Source: Acanthosoma haemorrhoidale (lineage: Eukaryota; Arthropoda; Insecta; Hemiptera; Acanthosomatidae). Taken from it: a stretch of DNA of 64,000 bases. Each line of letters starts with the position of its first letter. Position 1 is the first letter of the stretch. The position numbers and the translations under genes are program-made. The DNA lies in assembly GCA_930367205.1 (NCBI GenBank), contig OV884014.1, positions 108,352,138 to 108,416,137 on the forward strand, in the 5' to 3' direction. This document shows, piece after piece, positions 1 to 11,682 of the stretch. Under the pieces are notes generated by a model. The model did not search any database. It saw only the letters and a list, made by a program, of their open reading frames with translations, and had not been told where the DNA came from.

Positions 1-3000
1 ATTAATTGGTACTATATCAAATCAATATCAGTTTATTTTGTTTTATTATCACTCTACGTCAATGATGTAGGCACAGAGTTTGATAGATCAATCAAATCTA
101 TTAGTTTGAATAATTACATGAAATCCCAAATCAATTAAAGTTATAAAATATTTTAATTATTCTACATGAGAGCAGAGGGGTGATTTTCCGGATAAGATAG
201 GTGAAATATATATTTATATATTAGTATTGATATGTATCCAAATGAAAATATATTAGAGACCCACTAGGAAATATTCTTATAACACTAAGAAGGTTATCAT
301 ACTTTATGTAAATATTGGTTTTTATCGTTCTATATAAATAAAACTAAGTATACAACATTGCCATAAAGGGCACTTGAAGCGAAGGACTGACTAAGGCACT
401 TCCCCGAAATACAGGAGGGTGTTTGATGTGGAAGGCTCCAGGCGCCGAGATTGGGTTCTTTGTTCCAGCCAACTACACTTATTTACAGGGATAAGGATGT
501 TTATATAACATCTAGAAGAAATGGCCGCCTGAAGAAAGACGTTATTGCCAAATACAGATATGTAAACACTGTTTGACGAAAGGGACCTTCACACAGAAAG
601 CGAACAAACAGTCTATTGCACACAAAGTCCCAAATTACGAAAAGAACCTTACAAAAGAAAAAGGAAAAAAAAGAGGAATTTATCGGTCCTTATCGATCAC
701 TTATATTTCTTATGCATCACTGACTGCGCCATCTTCGACATACTTGTGCCTTTCCTCTCTACTGAGAAAATTACTTTTAGAGAGATGGGTCGCTACTCAT
801 TTTCCTTAATTAGATATTTCCTACAGATGCCGATTGCTGAGGCCCACTTTTTTCGTAGTTAGTCCTCTCCCGGACACTCAAATTGTCAGTACTAGAGTGT
901 ATTGTATAAAGTTTGATCGCCTCCTGTCGTCAGTTGAATAATCTTTGTAGAGGAGAGTCTTTTAAAAGGAAAGAAAGAAAAGCTTTATTATAAAATACAA
1001 GCAAAACACTGGTATATATAGATATTAAGGGTTACGTTACTACATACCGGGTGGAAGGTCTGGGACTAAAGCTGAGTGGAGGGAGGTCTTAAAGGGATGC
1101 GGTCGCTTACTAAAAAAATAACAGGAAACACCAGTGACTTCCATCAAGTCACGAGGCAGGTGTACAGTAGAAGGGGCTTGCTTCTACTTTTAGTATTATA
1201 TATAATATTCTTAGCATTATATATAATATTAGCATTACAATACTCTTAGCATTATATAACTGTCTATAATTTAGGGTTATATCCTTAAAATGTATGGATT
1301 AATTTGAAAGTATGGTCCTATATTTATTAGGAGTATGTTATATTTTGTTGCCGCTTTATTTATATTTCACTGATCTCTAAGAGCCTCATATTTCATCGCG
1401 TTATTAATTTACCTTATAAGATGCAATGTAGTGTAGGAAGCGACTCCTTATAATACTACTGCTCTAGTTATTGACAATAGAATGGTTAACACAATTATGA
1501 GCCGTGGTGTGAAGGCTCTCGGGTTCAAATGCCGGAACAGACTAATCTATTCGCTCAATCTGTGAATAGATCTGTGTATTATGTTTATTTCAATTTAGCC
1601 TAGATTCACAGCTGTTAGTGGCTAACAAGATCGGTATCTAGAAGGTTTTGGTTCCCGGAAGTGGGGAAAAGGTCATATTATGGTATTGTTCGACTAGAGA
1701 GGAAGTATACTCCAAGCTAGACAATGAATGTACTGTAGTGAGGGTTACCTTGTATTGTTGTACCTTGTTAGGGAATCAGAAGCCAAGTAGGTGCTAGGCT
1801 TAGTTTCATGTTTTTTATCTGTAAAATGTTGCTTATGTAGCCTTAATAATTATGTTTTAACAGCTCAATCATATCTGATACACAACCCCCCTAACTCAAT
1901 ATGTACGTACAAATGTCACCAGGAGCCCCTCAAGATTCCCCGAGTGAACTCTTGTACACTGCACTTTCATCACTTCATTTTTTCCTTGACTCGAATGCTC
2001 TTGTAGTTTCTTGTAAACTGCACGTTTACCGCCACTAGCCCCACTTGTGGACCATTAGCTGTTGCTTGTGCAGATATAGAAGTTCAAAGTAACCAATATT
2101 TGTTTATGTTTAGTTTTGGTGAACCTCTTTGCACTGGATATTCTGTTAAATGCATTTTAAAATCCATTCCCCCCCAAAGGAGTCGCTGATCTATTCTTTC
2201 TGAAGTTACGTTTTACCGAGAGAAATCCTCATCTGCGAAATATCATCTGCCTCCACGAAGCGGGGATCGAACACACACCATTCTTTCCAGTCAACACATC
2301 AGGTTAAGCATAAATGTAAATATCTGAGTTGATTTTATTTGTTGGGATATTGGTTTAAGATGATGATATATTTCCGTCAAAGGGAAGACTGTGTGACTTG
2401 TTACGTATTCATGAGGATGTTGGCTAGCATTGAGTTGTCAGTTTTGCCTGGAGGCGGTTAGGAGAGAAGAGGTGTGGGAATATTCCCTGTCAATTCCCTC
2501 CCTCTCCCTGTGACAGGTGAATTATATCCTCCACGGGCTGGTAAATACACCTGCTTCAGATCTTTTCATCGATAACTTTTTATTTGGCAGCTCTAATGGA
2601 TAAAGTAGTCTGTACTCGGGCAACTAGGGACCTCTGATGTCTTCATTAGCAGTGAGGCTGGAGAACAGTTCTGCCGTGGGAGGATGGCTCATTAGTGCAG
2701 AAGCATCAGTCACAAGACACTCTCGGACTAATCTATCATTCCTTTAATTGTTGTTTAATGATAGTTGTCAACAACAAAACAACAACCGCAATAACAAGTC
2801 ATTAATCTTTTGAGCATTTGCCTCAGGTACTGGCTCGATGTCTGAATTCGAACTGGTGGGTTGTCAATGTGAATTCATCGACAATATTAAAATTAATTAT
2901 CATCACAACTGCCTATCCCTTAAAGGGGTGTAAGACATTTGATATTTTAAGTGCAGAAATGGAAAAGTGGTATGGTCAGAGTGAATCATGAGCAATGATC

Positions 3001-3240
3001 ATAAACGACTAAGATCGAATTTCTGTTACCATGGCTAGACTTAGGAGGCCATGGCGCTAGTATATAGTCTCTGTTACAATAAGAATAAAGGAATATCATC
3101 CACGGATAATATAGTTGTCGAAATCGGAACAAAACTGGGTATTGGAGTGGTAAGATGCCATTAAAACAGTACGAGTAATATAGACAAAACACCGTGTATT
3201 ATCGTAAATATAATTCACACTAATTAATCTTTTTTTTTTT
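1..3240. other. AT-rich non-coding stretch, no gene recognised
   Basis: The short open frames here have low-complexity or random-looking translations, and no transposase, reverse transcriptase or known protein motif is visible. A tract at about 1190-1256 repeats an AT-rich block built on attatatataatatt. Bases around 1500-1545 contain ggttcaaatgcc, which resembles a Pol III B box, but no convincing A box precedes it. A better tRNA-like segment lies at 2245-2310 and is listed separately. Nothing else supportable is seen. Confidence 0.6.
2245..2310 (-). repeat. tRNA-like Pol III promoter fragment (possible SINE)
   Basis: Read on the minus strand, the segment contains gttcgatcccc, close to the Pol III B-box consensus GTTCRANNCC. 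The best candidate A box lies about 40 nt upstream and is degenerate. Similar minus-strand B boxes occur at 11683-11735 and 27585-27650, consistent with a tRNA-derived SINE family. A complete cloverleaf cannot be drawn, so this is not called as a functional tRNA gene. Confidence 0.3.
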
Positions 3241-4160
3241 GAAAAGCAATGTTTATTTGAAAGGAAAAGGCAATGGATAAAAATGGTTAAATTAAATTAA
3301 AACGATCTTAAACAAACAAAATCAACTTGTCACCTATTGTTTGATACATTTTAATTTATTAGATTATAAAGTAATTTTCATGAAATTATCAACTTTGTGG
3401 TTTATTAAATGTTTTATTTTGTTTTGGTATACGTCCTACTATTATTTATACTTGCATGCATTATACGACATCCAAAAAAAAGTACTAGATGTAGGGTTCG
3501 AGCCCGATCCTCCAGCATCAACTGAAATGTACTACTCAAATTATCTTGACGGTTTCGAAGCCAGCAAGTATTTAGTGACGATGTTTATCTTTTGTAATAT
3601 GTATTATTATTGTTTATTGCCTGGCAATGGACTAATTGATTCCGAATCGTCACAACAAGGAATGAGAAATGAATAAAACATTTTCTACTGAAGGATATTA
3701 TGATGTTTTTAAAATTATTATATGACTGTGCATTGTTTCGAATTAAAAAAACTATTTCGTCCAAAGTTCACTATTATAATTCAACGACGTGCATTATAAA
3801 CAACTTGATAATTAGGCATTATTTTATAGCTGTTTAATATAAAACCATGTGAGTGTAAGAGGTGCTAGGTTGGCCGTTAGAGACTCGAGCAAGCTTCGAC
3901 CATTTTTCAAGTGGTCAGCTATAAAAAGGGACCACTTGCAACTAGGTGCTATCTTGCTCATTGTGCACTTAAGCGCATTTTTTCTTTTTTAAATACAGGC
4001 TATCTAGCATTTTTCTTTCATATCAGATTAATAAAACCTGGAGGCGACGTAGTTTACAGATATTGCCTCTTGATGCCAACAATCAGCGACAGGTGATTTG
4101 TATATATGACAGTCCCTTCTGAGCATAGAGTTGGAAACGCATTCACGTACATACATAAAT
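3241..4160. other. AT-rich non-coding stretch
   Basis: A T-tract near 3231-3240 could mark the 3' end of an inserted retroposon on the minus strand, but no diagnostic sequence follows it. A B-box-like gggttcgagcccga occurs at about 3495 on the plus strand without a clear A box. The open frame spanning 3341-3676 is AT-rich, with a Tyr/Leu/Phe-rich translation typical of translated AT-rich DNA, and is not called. Confidence 0.5.
3908..3938. promoter_or_regulatory. Perfect hairpin with TATA-like loop
   Basis: A 9-bp perfect inverted repeat (CAAGTGGTC at 3908-3916, GACCACTTG at 3930-3938) encloses a 13-nt loop containing TATAAAAAGG, a canonical TATA-box match. An imperfect initiator (TCATTG) sits about 40 bp downstream, which is farther than the usual 30. 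No convincing transcript follows it. It may be a chance structure or the remnant of a small foldback element. Confidence 0.4.
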
Positions 4161-5258
4161 AACATACATAACTTTAGTTACATTTTGATTCATATTCTTC
4201 ATGTTTTTATTATTCTTTAAAATTTGCCTAAAATTGACACCTTTTATTCTTATTATTGGCTGGCTTTGTCGTAAAGTAATATTTACAAACAAATACTTTA
4301 TTAGGCTCAGTGTCAAGCTATAGTTATTGTTTAGTATTTATAATCCAAGCATTTCTCGTCATGGTGTGCCAAATGAAGGTCAAATACCCTTGCAGAGATT
4401 GCCCTATAACGTCCATTTATAATGATTATGTTCAGATTTCATGGTGAGGCATACGTCAGAATGGAAAAAAGTTTTTTTTTTCTGTTTTGATTTTTAATGG
4501 AAGGCAGGGAACATTTTATAATTTTTCTTTTATCTTTCGTCAAAACAAGACACTTGACTGATGTGGGCATTACTAATGAGAAGTTGTTTTGTGAAAATTA
4601 TTATTTTTATGTTCCATTTACATCAAAATTTGTGTATTTTCTTTTTTTTTTTTTTATTTTTTATTTTTTTCTAAACCCCTTTAAATTTTAATACAATGTG
4701 AAAAAATATGAACATACATAACTTTAGTTACATTTTTATTCATATTCTTCACGTTTTTATTATTCTTTAAAATTTGCCTAAAATTGACACCTTTTATTCT
4801 TATTATTGGCTGGCTTTGTCGTAAAGTAATATTTACAAACAAATACTTTATTAGGCTCAGTGTCAAGCTATAGTTATTGTTTAGTATTTATAATCCAAGC
4901 ATTTCTCGTCATGGTGTGCCAAATGAAGGTCAAATACCCTTGCAGAGATTGCCCTATAACGTCCATTTATAATGATTATGTTCAGATTTCATGGTGAGGC
5001 ATACGTCAGAATGGAAAAAAGTTTTTTTTTTCTGTTTTGATTTTTAATGGAAGGCAGGGAACATTTTATAATTTTTCTTTTATCTTTCGTCAAAACAAGA
5101 CACTTGACTGATGTGGGCATTACTAATGAGAAGTTGTTTTGTGAAAATTATTATTTTTATGTTCCATTTACATCAAAATTTGTGTATTTTCTTTATTTTT
5201 TTTATTTTTTATTTTTTTCTAAACCCCTTTAAATTTTAATACAATGTGAAAAAATATG
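4161..5258. repeat. 550-bp tandem duplication (two copies)
   Basis: Bases 4161-4710 are repeated at 4711-5258 with only a few substitutions and small indels, mostly in the T-rich tract near each unit's right end. The right end of each unit carries the same roughly 55 bp (ctaaaccccttt through aaaaatatg). That block is also the 3' terminus of the LINE copies at 5191-5875 and 57600-57650. The duplication therefore copied host DNA plus the tip of an already inserted LINE. A short open frame inside each unit is a by-product and no protein is inferred. Confidence 0.93.
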
Positions 5259-5875
5259 AACAAAATAATTGAAAAATTTTTTCCTCTTTCTGCTATACGC
5301 AGATGCATTTGAAGGAGGTTGGGTTACATACAATCAGATTGAAGTTAGGAAAATAACTTGAATACAAATCTAGGTAATGGGGCTCACCTTCAGTTTAATA
5401 TGTGGGAGAAAAAAACTTACAAACTAAAACCTAAACCTAGAACTAAAGCGTTCCAGCTGCGACAGCGTCCTGCCATCGATGGGGGAACGGAGCGGGGGTT
5501 ATCGCGTTAAACACCAGGTTTGTTAAGTATTGCAAGGAGTCAAAAAAATGTATATGTCTACGTTGGATGAATTCATCCACCGTAGGCAGCTCAAAGATCT
5601 CGTGAAGCTCACTGTTGCTCCGCAGCTCGAACGAAGTACCCCTGACTTTCATCAGTATACCGTTTTGGAATTGTTGGAGTCGCCGAGCTGTCGTATAGGT
5701 CAGATGATGAAAAAGCGGTGCACCATACAGCAGAGTAGGCCTGAGTACGCTCTTGTAGATCAATAGCTTGAGACGCAGTGATAGATTGGGGGAAGTCAAT
5801 AAATGCTTAAGCCGGTAAGACTTCGTGTGAGTATGCTTCAACTTCTTCGTAAAATGGTTACTAAAATGGAGGTAT
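5191..5875 (-). mobile_element. Jockey-like LINE, 5'-truncated copy A
   Basis: A minus-strand fragment of a non-LTR retrotransposon. The coding part runs from about 5875 down to a stop at 5443. It encodes the C-terminal RT 'thumb' region: LLIYKSVLRPTLLYGAPLF, then LQQFQN and DEFIQRRHIHFFDSL, blocks typical of insect Jockey-clade polymerases. The endonuclease and catalytic RT motifs are absent. A 3'UTR of roughly 200 bp follows and ends in an A/T-rich tail (T-tract on the plus strand). The 5' boundary falls at the Y-L-x-H-F block just before N-H-F-T-K-K-L-K, almost where copies at 39130 and 22865 also begin. The reading frame is open but the copy cannot be autonomous. Confidence 0.88.
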
Positions 5876-7270
5876 TTTATTTAAGATATTGTGAAGCGAC
5901 ACTGTCGGCTATGGGCATTTTATGACATCGAGGGCAGGAGTGGGACCAGCAACGTTGTTTACCTTCCTGCTATAGCGGGCTCTATGAGTATGCAAACAAG
6001 TAAGAATGCCTTGCACAAATAGTAATTCCGCGGTTTGAAAAATAAACGAACATTTTAACAACTTAAGAAAGTTCCCTTCATTTCGTGAGAATGTTGGATC
6101 GTTAAAGACAGTAATTTTTAATGAGTTTTTTAGTAAGTCGATTGGAGGCCAGCCCCTGTAGCCTTGCCTAGACTCAACTCCTGTTCTTGTTAGACCCCTG
6201 TAACTGTCAGCTGTGATCGATAATGAAACAAACGGTTCCCGGGCGCTCCGTAGTGACGTAAACTGTGTAACCCGTTAAATAACTCCTTTGACGTAACGCA
6301 CAGCCTCTAAATTAATATCTGTCCCGTTATCGTCAAAACTGCTCCTGGCAGATTGCTACTTTATCACTGCTACAAGGTGGACTGCTTCCTCTCTCTACTC
6401 GGTGCTGGCGTAGGACGTTGCCTTCTCAAGGTAAGGTAGAACGTATTTTCCTTGTAACTTACTGTCACTGAAAGGGGACGAATCGAAAAAAACAAAAAAC
6501 AAGAACAACTGGAATTAAAGGTCTGTTAATTATAATTGAGCTGAAAACCACAACCTTGTGGCTGTTATTCATTTATGCTTACTCCAGTCGACAAAAACCC
6601 AGCAAATATCCTTAGCCTATATTGCAGCATTATCAAGGGGCCGTGGCTCAATGATTGGTTTCTGATATTGATCGCTAGTAGTCATTCCAAGGACTAGTTG
6701 TCTCGCCTTGTCGTGTAATTGATTATTTATAAATATATAATTGAAATAAAATATGTCCAAGTGAAGTGTCCGAGATGGTTTGCCTCAATACCTATATTAG
6801 TTCTGTCCTTCGAAGAAAATCATCACATATACAATCAGTCCCTGTTCGAAGGTAAAGTCTATCCACTGATAGTTTTTTGATGTTAAAACTTAAAGGTTAT
6901 TCAAACCCATTCCGACCGAAGCATGTCATCCATCATAGTTTGAAAATTGCGTGGGTTCTGCCTATTGAACGGAAAAGTTTGAATAGATTACAGATGAACC
7001 CACTCTAAAGTTGGGTTCCAACTTGGATCGTTCTCACAAGTCCTACTCCATTATAAAGTTCTCATTTTATGAAGCTGAGACGTATTTCAGCTTTAACCAA
7101 ATTATGGAAACGCTATTTGTAATGGAAACCGCGTTATGGTTTGTAAAAAAAAGTGACGATACCCTAAAGTTAAAAAAAGCTAGAAAGGATGCGATAGATC
7201 AAAGTTTGCTACAACGAGACACTTGTCATCTTCCCACGAGTTGAAACTAGCGGAGCACGTATTGTCTTTA
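5876..7270. other. Non-coding stretch with one weak exon candidate
   Basis: No element or gene family is recognised. At 6352-6430 a 79-nt segment lies between a CAG (ctcctggcag) and a donor-like AAG|GTAAGG. It is open in two frames but has only a modest pyrimidine tract, so it is a weak exon candidate. A-box-like tggctcaatgattgg occurs at about 6646 without a B box. Confidence 0.45.
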
Positions 7271-8538
7271 ATGGAGACACTTTTCCTTATTGCTTGGTGC
7301 AGAAATAGAGGTATCTTTGTCATTCCGTTCTTTGCTCTTCGTCGTTCCCTGAGCATCTGAGTAACATGAAGCTGTATAACTAGTGAGAGGAAACAACAGC
7401 TGGTCTATAGCAGTTGATAACCCCTCGCGCTAGCATCCTCTCTGTCTCTTCACGCGCGAATATAGGGACGTCCTGTTTGACGCACTGCGTAGGCTGTCTG
7501 CTTTCAGGGTATGCTGGCTCCTCGTGGGGGATACCCAATAAGAGGCTACGTTTTACTGATCCTGTATTTGTCAAGAATAAAAATTTAATGGAGACACTTT
7601 TCCTTATTGCTTGGTGCAGAAATAGAAGTATCTTTGTCATTCCGTTCTTTGCTCTTCGTCGTTCCCTGAGCATCTGAGTAACATGAAGCTGTATAACTAG
7701 TGAGAGGAAACAACAGCTGGTCTATAGCAGTTGATAACCCCTCGCGCTAGCATCCTCTCTGTCTCTTCACGCGCGAATATAGGGACGTCCTGTTTGACGC
7801 ACTGCGTAGGCTGTCTGCTTTCAGGGTATGCTGGCTCCTCGTGGGGGATACCCAATAAGAGGCTACGTTTTACTGATCCTGTATTTGTCAAGAATAAAAA
7901 TTTAATGGAGACACTTTTCCTTATTGCTTGGTGCAGAAATAGAAGTATCTTTGTCATTCCGTTCTTTGCTCTTCGTCGTTCCCTGAGCATCTGAGTAACA
8001 TGAAGCTGTATAACTAGTGAGAGGAAACAACAGCTGGTCTATAGCAGTTGATAACCCCTCGCGCTAGCATCCTCTCTGTCTCTTCACGCGCGAATATAGG
8101 GACGTCCTGTTTGACGCACTGCGTAGGCTGTCTGCTTTCAGGGTATGCTGGCTCCTCGTGGGGGATACCCAATAAGAGGCTACGTTTTACTGATCCTGTA
8201 TTTGTCAAAAATAAAAATTTAATGGAGACACTTTTCCTTATTGCTTGGTGCAGAAATAGAAGTATCTTTGTCATTCCGTTCTTTGCTCTTCGTCGTTCCC
8301 TGAGCATCTGAGTAACATGAAGCTGTTTAACTAGTGAGAGGAAACAACAGCTGGTCTATAGCAGTTGATAACCCCTCGCGCTAGCATCCTCTCTGTCTCT
8401 TCACGCGCGAATATAGGGACGTCCTGTTTGACGCACTGCGTAGGCTGTCTGCTTTCAGGGTATGCTGGCTCCTCGTGGGGGATACCCAATAAGAGGCTAC
8501 GTTTTACTGATCCTGTATTTGTAAAAAATAAAAATTTA
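7271..8538. repeat. Satellite-like array, four 317-bp units
   Basis: Four head-to-tail units start at 7271, 7588, 7905 and 8222, each 317 bp, differing by only a few substitutions (for example tcaagaataa versus tcaaaaataa). Each unit is open for 87 codons on the plus strand and 97 on the minus strand. Because 317 is not a multiple of three the frames do not join across units, and neither translation is recognised. The units are GC-richer than the flanks. After 8538 the similarity stops within a few bases. High identity points to recent amplification by unequal exchange or replication slippage. Confidence 0.96.
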
Positions 8539-9755
8539 ATGGAGAATAATAGTTGGTTTCATTTAATGGCACGTTCTTCAATTCTGGTGGTTGTTTTGGT
8601 TTCTACTCTGAAGAAACTGATTAGCTGAACAAGAAACAATCTTCACACTAACTCTCTTGATACATGACTCCTGGCTCCTTCTTTTCCTTTCCCCCTAACC
8701 CCTTAAAAATTGACTTTTTCCTAACCCTAAGTGTAACCTCTTCAGTCTTGCACCCTAATATTTATTGGCCACCCTACCCCCACCACACATATGTCTTTTT
8801 TCCAGATGTAACCCCTTGTCTACCTGTTTTTATATCTAAGGTGATTATAATAAGGCCTTTCTATCTAAGCAAATATTGATTTTTCACAATATATTTTATT
8901 TAATATGGTTTACAGGATATTTGTATGTTTGTGCATTTGGATTCATCCCCTCGTCATAGTCTGGGAAGAGGATGAAAATCATAGGTGATATCACCGTGAC
9001 GTCCGCTTAGGCCACTTTAAACTTATTCTTCAGCTCAGAGTTGAGAATGATAAATAGTAATTAAAGGCCCACGTTGGACTTGGCAGGAGAGGAAGTTGTT
9101 GGTTATTGGTTTTGTTTCGCTAAGATCACGTAGGCTGGTGTGACAATATCCACTAAGGTGACACTGGTTATGTTTGTTTATAGAACGGATGTGTACAAAA
9201 ACAGAAAGGCGAACTGTTGAGAGAGTGGATGTAGCCTAGACTTGATTATCGACCGTCTTCGCCCACGTCCAGGCTACGCCCACCTGTGGGTGAATGATAG
9301 CTTGAGTTATATATAGCCAGATAATTCGTAATTATTTAGTAAACTAAGCACTATATTGTCTAGTATCTAATATTTTGTCAACAGCCACGTCTGTCATCCG
9401 ACCCTGGTCTGACCACATCACCTCCCCGGCGTCCACCTTCGGGGTCGAGGTAGGGCTTTACAAACATTGTTAAGTAATCTGTACATACTACTGAATAAAT
9501 TGTAGTATGCCCCCGTGAGTTAGCGGGAGCGCGCAAGTATTTGTTAACAAACGGAGAATATTTGGGCCTCTCGCTATCTCTACCCACGTGTCTTATCATT
9601 CCCTGAGTCTATAATGCAGGTCATATCTTCCATTGGAAAGAATTTGTTAGTCATTCTATTTGTCCATAAAAATAGAGTAAACATTACTGTAACAGTTTCT
9701 TCTAGTTACTATTATAACTTTGTTTGTTTGTTACAATCGTTTTTAATGTGTACTT
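8539..9755. other. Non-coding stretch beside the 317-bp array
   Basis: Bases 8650-8870 are pyrimidine-rich on the plus strand. A GC-richer block at about 9370-9600 is open on the minus strand for 73 codons with an Arg/Gly/Asp-rich end. It contains a short CCCCG/CGGGG inverted repeat and could be an old LTR or a promoter-like patch, but no termini or target duplications can be defined. Confidence 0.4.
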
Positions 9756-9827
9756 CTTTTTTTTGTTTCAGGTAAGCATCTCAGATTATTTTTCGCTTTT
9801 GTATATGCTAACTTGTTAGTAATCAAG
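9756..9827 (+). promoter_or_regulatory. Candidate recursive-splicing ratchet point 1 with RS-exon
   Basis: A pyrimidine tract (about 9756-9770) leads into CAG at 9771-9773, followed without a gap by GTAAG at 9774-9778. This juxtaposed acceptor and donor is the hallmark of recursive splice sites in long insect introns. A branch-point-like TTTAAT lies about 25 nt upstream of the AG. A second donor-like AAG|GTATTT sits at 9827/9828, defining a 54-nt candidate RS-exon (9774-9827). Such a downstream cryptic donor is known to support exon definition at ratchet points. If real, splicing here would re-create a donor and leave no sequence in the mRNA. Transcription of this strand is inferred. Confidence 0.5.
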
Positions 9828-10458
9828 GTATTTATGGAAGATTCGTATATATTATTGTTACAATTCTTGGATTCTGTGTAGTTTGATAATATTTTTTAGA
9901 ATTATTCTATGAAACATTTTGGGTAAATGTGTATTTTGGGTGGAATGTATAGTACTTTGGGATCACTAATTTACGTTACCTAATTATTTAAATGTGATTC
10001 CTAATTCCAAGTATTACCTTGGGATTTTAACCTATGACCCCATCATAAACTGCAGTGCCTGTGACAACTATCTACTTCCGGCCAGTGTACTTGATTACTC
10101 GGCAAGAAGGTGCTCTTTGCGTGGGCTATGCCAATAAGTCCGTCGCTGGGTGTGGTCTTGCAGGGGCCTTCCGGCGTCTTCGGTCGATATTCAATTACTG
10201 TCTCGGTGTATTTCTACGGTTTCTGTTTCACTTTTGGGCTATTCGACATCTTAACATCCCTTAATTGTCATCACTACTTTTAATTAGGTCGTCTGTCCTT
10301 AAATATATAGAATGTAAAATATTTTAGTTAATAGGTCCGATGTATGTATTCGGTTCTTAAAACCAATACTTTGGCTCAATTAGCATACATATGCAGGAGA
10401 GTTGTTTTATAACTTTACAAGGATTAAACTGCTGATCCAACATTAAATTTTTGTTTTA
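9828..10458. other. Non-coding stretch
   Basis: No homology or repeat is recognised. A moderately GC-rich patch at 10055-10264 is open for 69 codons on the plus strand, but its translation has no familiar motif and no good splice-site pair bounds it. Confidence 0.45.
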
Positions 10459-11150
10459 CCCGCATCCCATCTCTCAATAGAAAATAAATTACTAATATAC
10501 AAAGTTATACTTAAACCAATCTGGACATACGGAATAGAGCTATGGGGGACAGCAAAAAAGTCGAACATCAAGCGTATCCAATCCTTTCAATCAAAAGTCC
10601 TGAGAAAAATAGTAAATGCCTCTTATTACGACAGCAACAAAACCCTTCATAACGATCTTAATATACCCTATATTCTTGAACTCATCCCTTCCAAATTCAT
10701 GAAATTCCATAGTAACCTATCCAACCACCCTAATCCCCTAGCACAGTCATTGCACTGCACCACTCTTCCCTATAATCCTCCTCGGAGATTAAAACGGGAA
10801 CGGCCTCGTGACCTGCTATAAATACGTGGCAATGGGAGTCCTGGATACGGTCAGTTTCTCCAATCATGTCCTGGGCGTCTGTGGCTCTCGCGCTCTTGGT
10901 CAGCCTCCACTGGCTCGTATCCAGTGTTGCGGCTGACGGAGGAGCGTGGGGGACTTCCCAAGACTCCGCTTCCTCTTTGGCATGCAAGAGAGGTGACAAC
11001 CATCTGGATTTGGGAGGTCCCTGGGCTGTTTGTAAATACTGTAAGAATGGGCGAGTGAATAAAATTGTAAATATGGTATGAATGAAAACATTTATCACAT
11101 ATAGTTATTGCAGATTGTAATTTTATCATAATAAAGTTGTTTATATATGT
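10459..11150 (+). mobile_element. Jockey-family LINE, 5'-truncated, open RT C-terminus
   Basis: From about 10459 an uninterrupted frame encodes the end of a Jockey-type reverse transcriptase and stops at 10819-10821. Recognisable blocks in order are SIENKLLIYKVILKPIWTYG, IELWG, KRIQSFQSKVLRKI, LHNDLNIPYI and a basic tail RRLKRERPRDLL. These match the RT thumb and C-terminal extension of insect jockey elements. A 3'UTR of about 330 bp follows and ends near cataataaag. The same 3'UTR recurs at 14865-15945, 18556-18838, 47940-48025 and 55206-55345. The endonuclease and RT catalytic domains are missing through 5' truncation, so the copy is inactive although the remaining frame is intact, suggesting a fairly recent insertion. 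Confidence 0.9.
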
Positions 11151-11682
11151 ATAGTATATACTTTTACCTGCAGCTCCGTATTATGTAATATACGCCATAT
11201 TTAACAATCCGTAAGATGCTTTATTGATCTGCAAACAATGCTCAACTTGGCCAATAGACCGATCCGAATGTATTCTCATCTCAACCTATTCAGCCGCACT
11301 GAACATCACCAGGCCGATCTGCCAAGCCCCAATTAAAGGAATTACCGACGCAGCGAGGAAGACAGTCATTTCCCTTAATTGCAGGGTCGTTGTTGCCACC
11401 TACTTATTCAAAGTACTCCGCCCAGGTCTTCCAGTGGCAGTATTTGGAAGAATCCAAGCGTGCGAGGTGTGGATTTAGGACTTGACTGCTTCTGGGTACT
11501 TTGTTATATGTATAGTGCAGGAGCTGAACATCAAACGAAAACTCTGATGAGTAGATATGAATGACAAAACCCCCGAGTGAATTAAAATAAAATAAATTCG
11601 CAGGCACAAAGCCACCAGCGGAAGGGTATTTGGTGTTAGTTAACGGCGACCAGGATCATTCGCTTGAGAAAAAAATCTTTAG
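11151..11682. other. Non-coding stretch
   Basis: Contains an unrecognised open frame (84 codons, 11224-11478, plus strand) with no familiar motif. Bases 11590-11650 include a gcacaaagccac word also found near 25055, which may belong to the body of the SINE-like repeat whose tRNA-like end lies at 11683-11735. Confidence 0.4.

Noticed and set aside
4497..5232. Duplicate 60-codon open frames.
   Set aside because: They are copies created by the 550-bp duplication and have AT-driven, Phe/Tyr-rich translations.
6352..6430. 79-nt segment between CAG and AAG|GTAAGG.
   Set aside because: Listed only as weak: the acceptor tract is poor and both open frames look unremarkable.
9370..9600. GC-rich block considered as an LTR.
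   Set aside because: No TG...CA boundaries with target duplication could be placed.
10730..11129. Several overlapping open frames on both strands at this locus.
   Set aside because: They lie antisense to, or in the 3'UTR of, the Jockey copy; the true coding frame ends at 10821.
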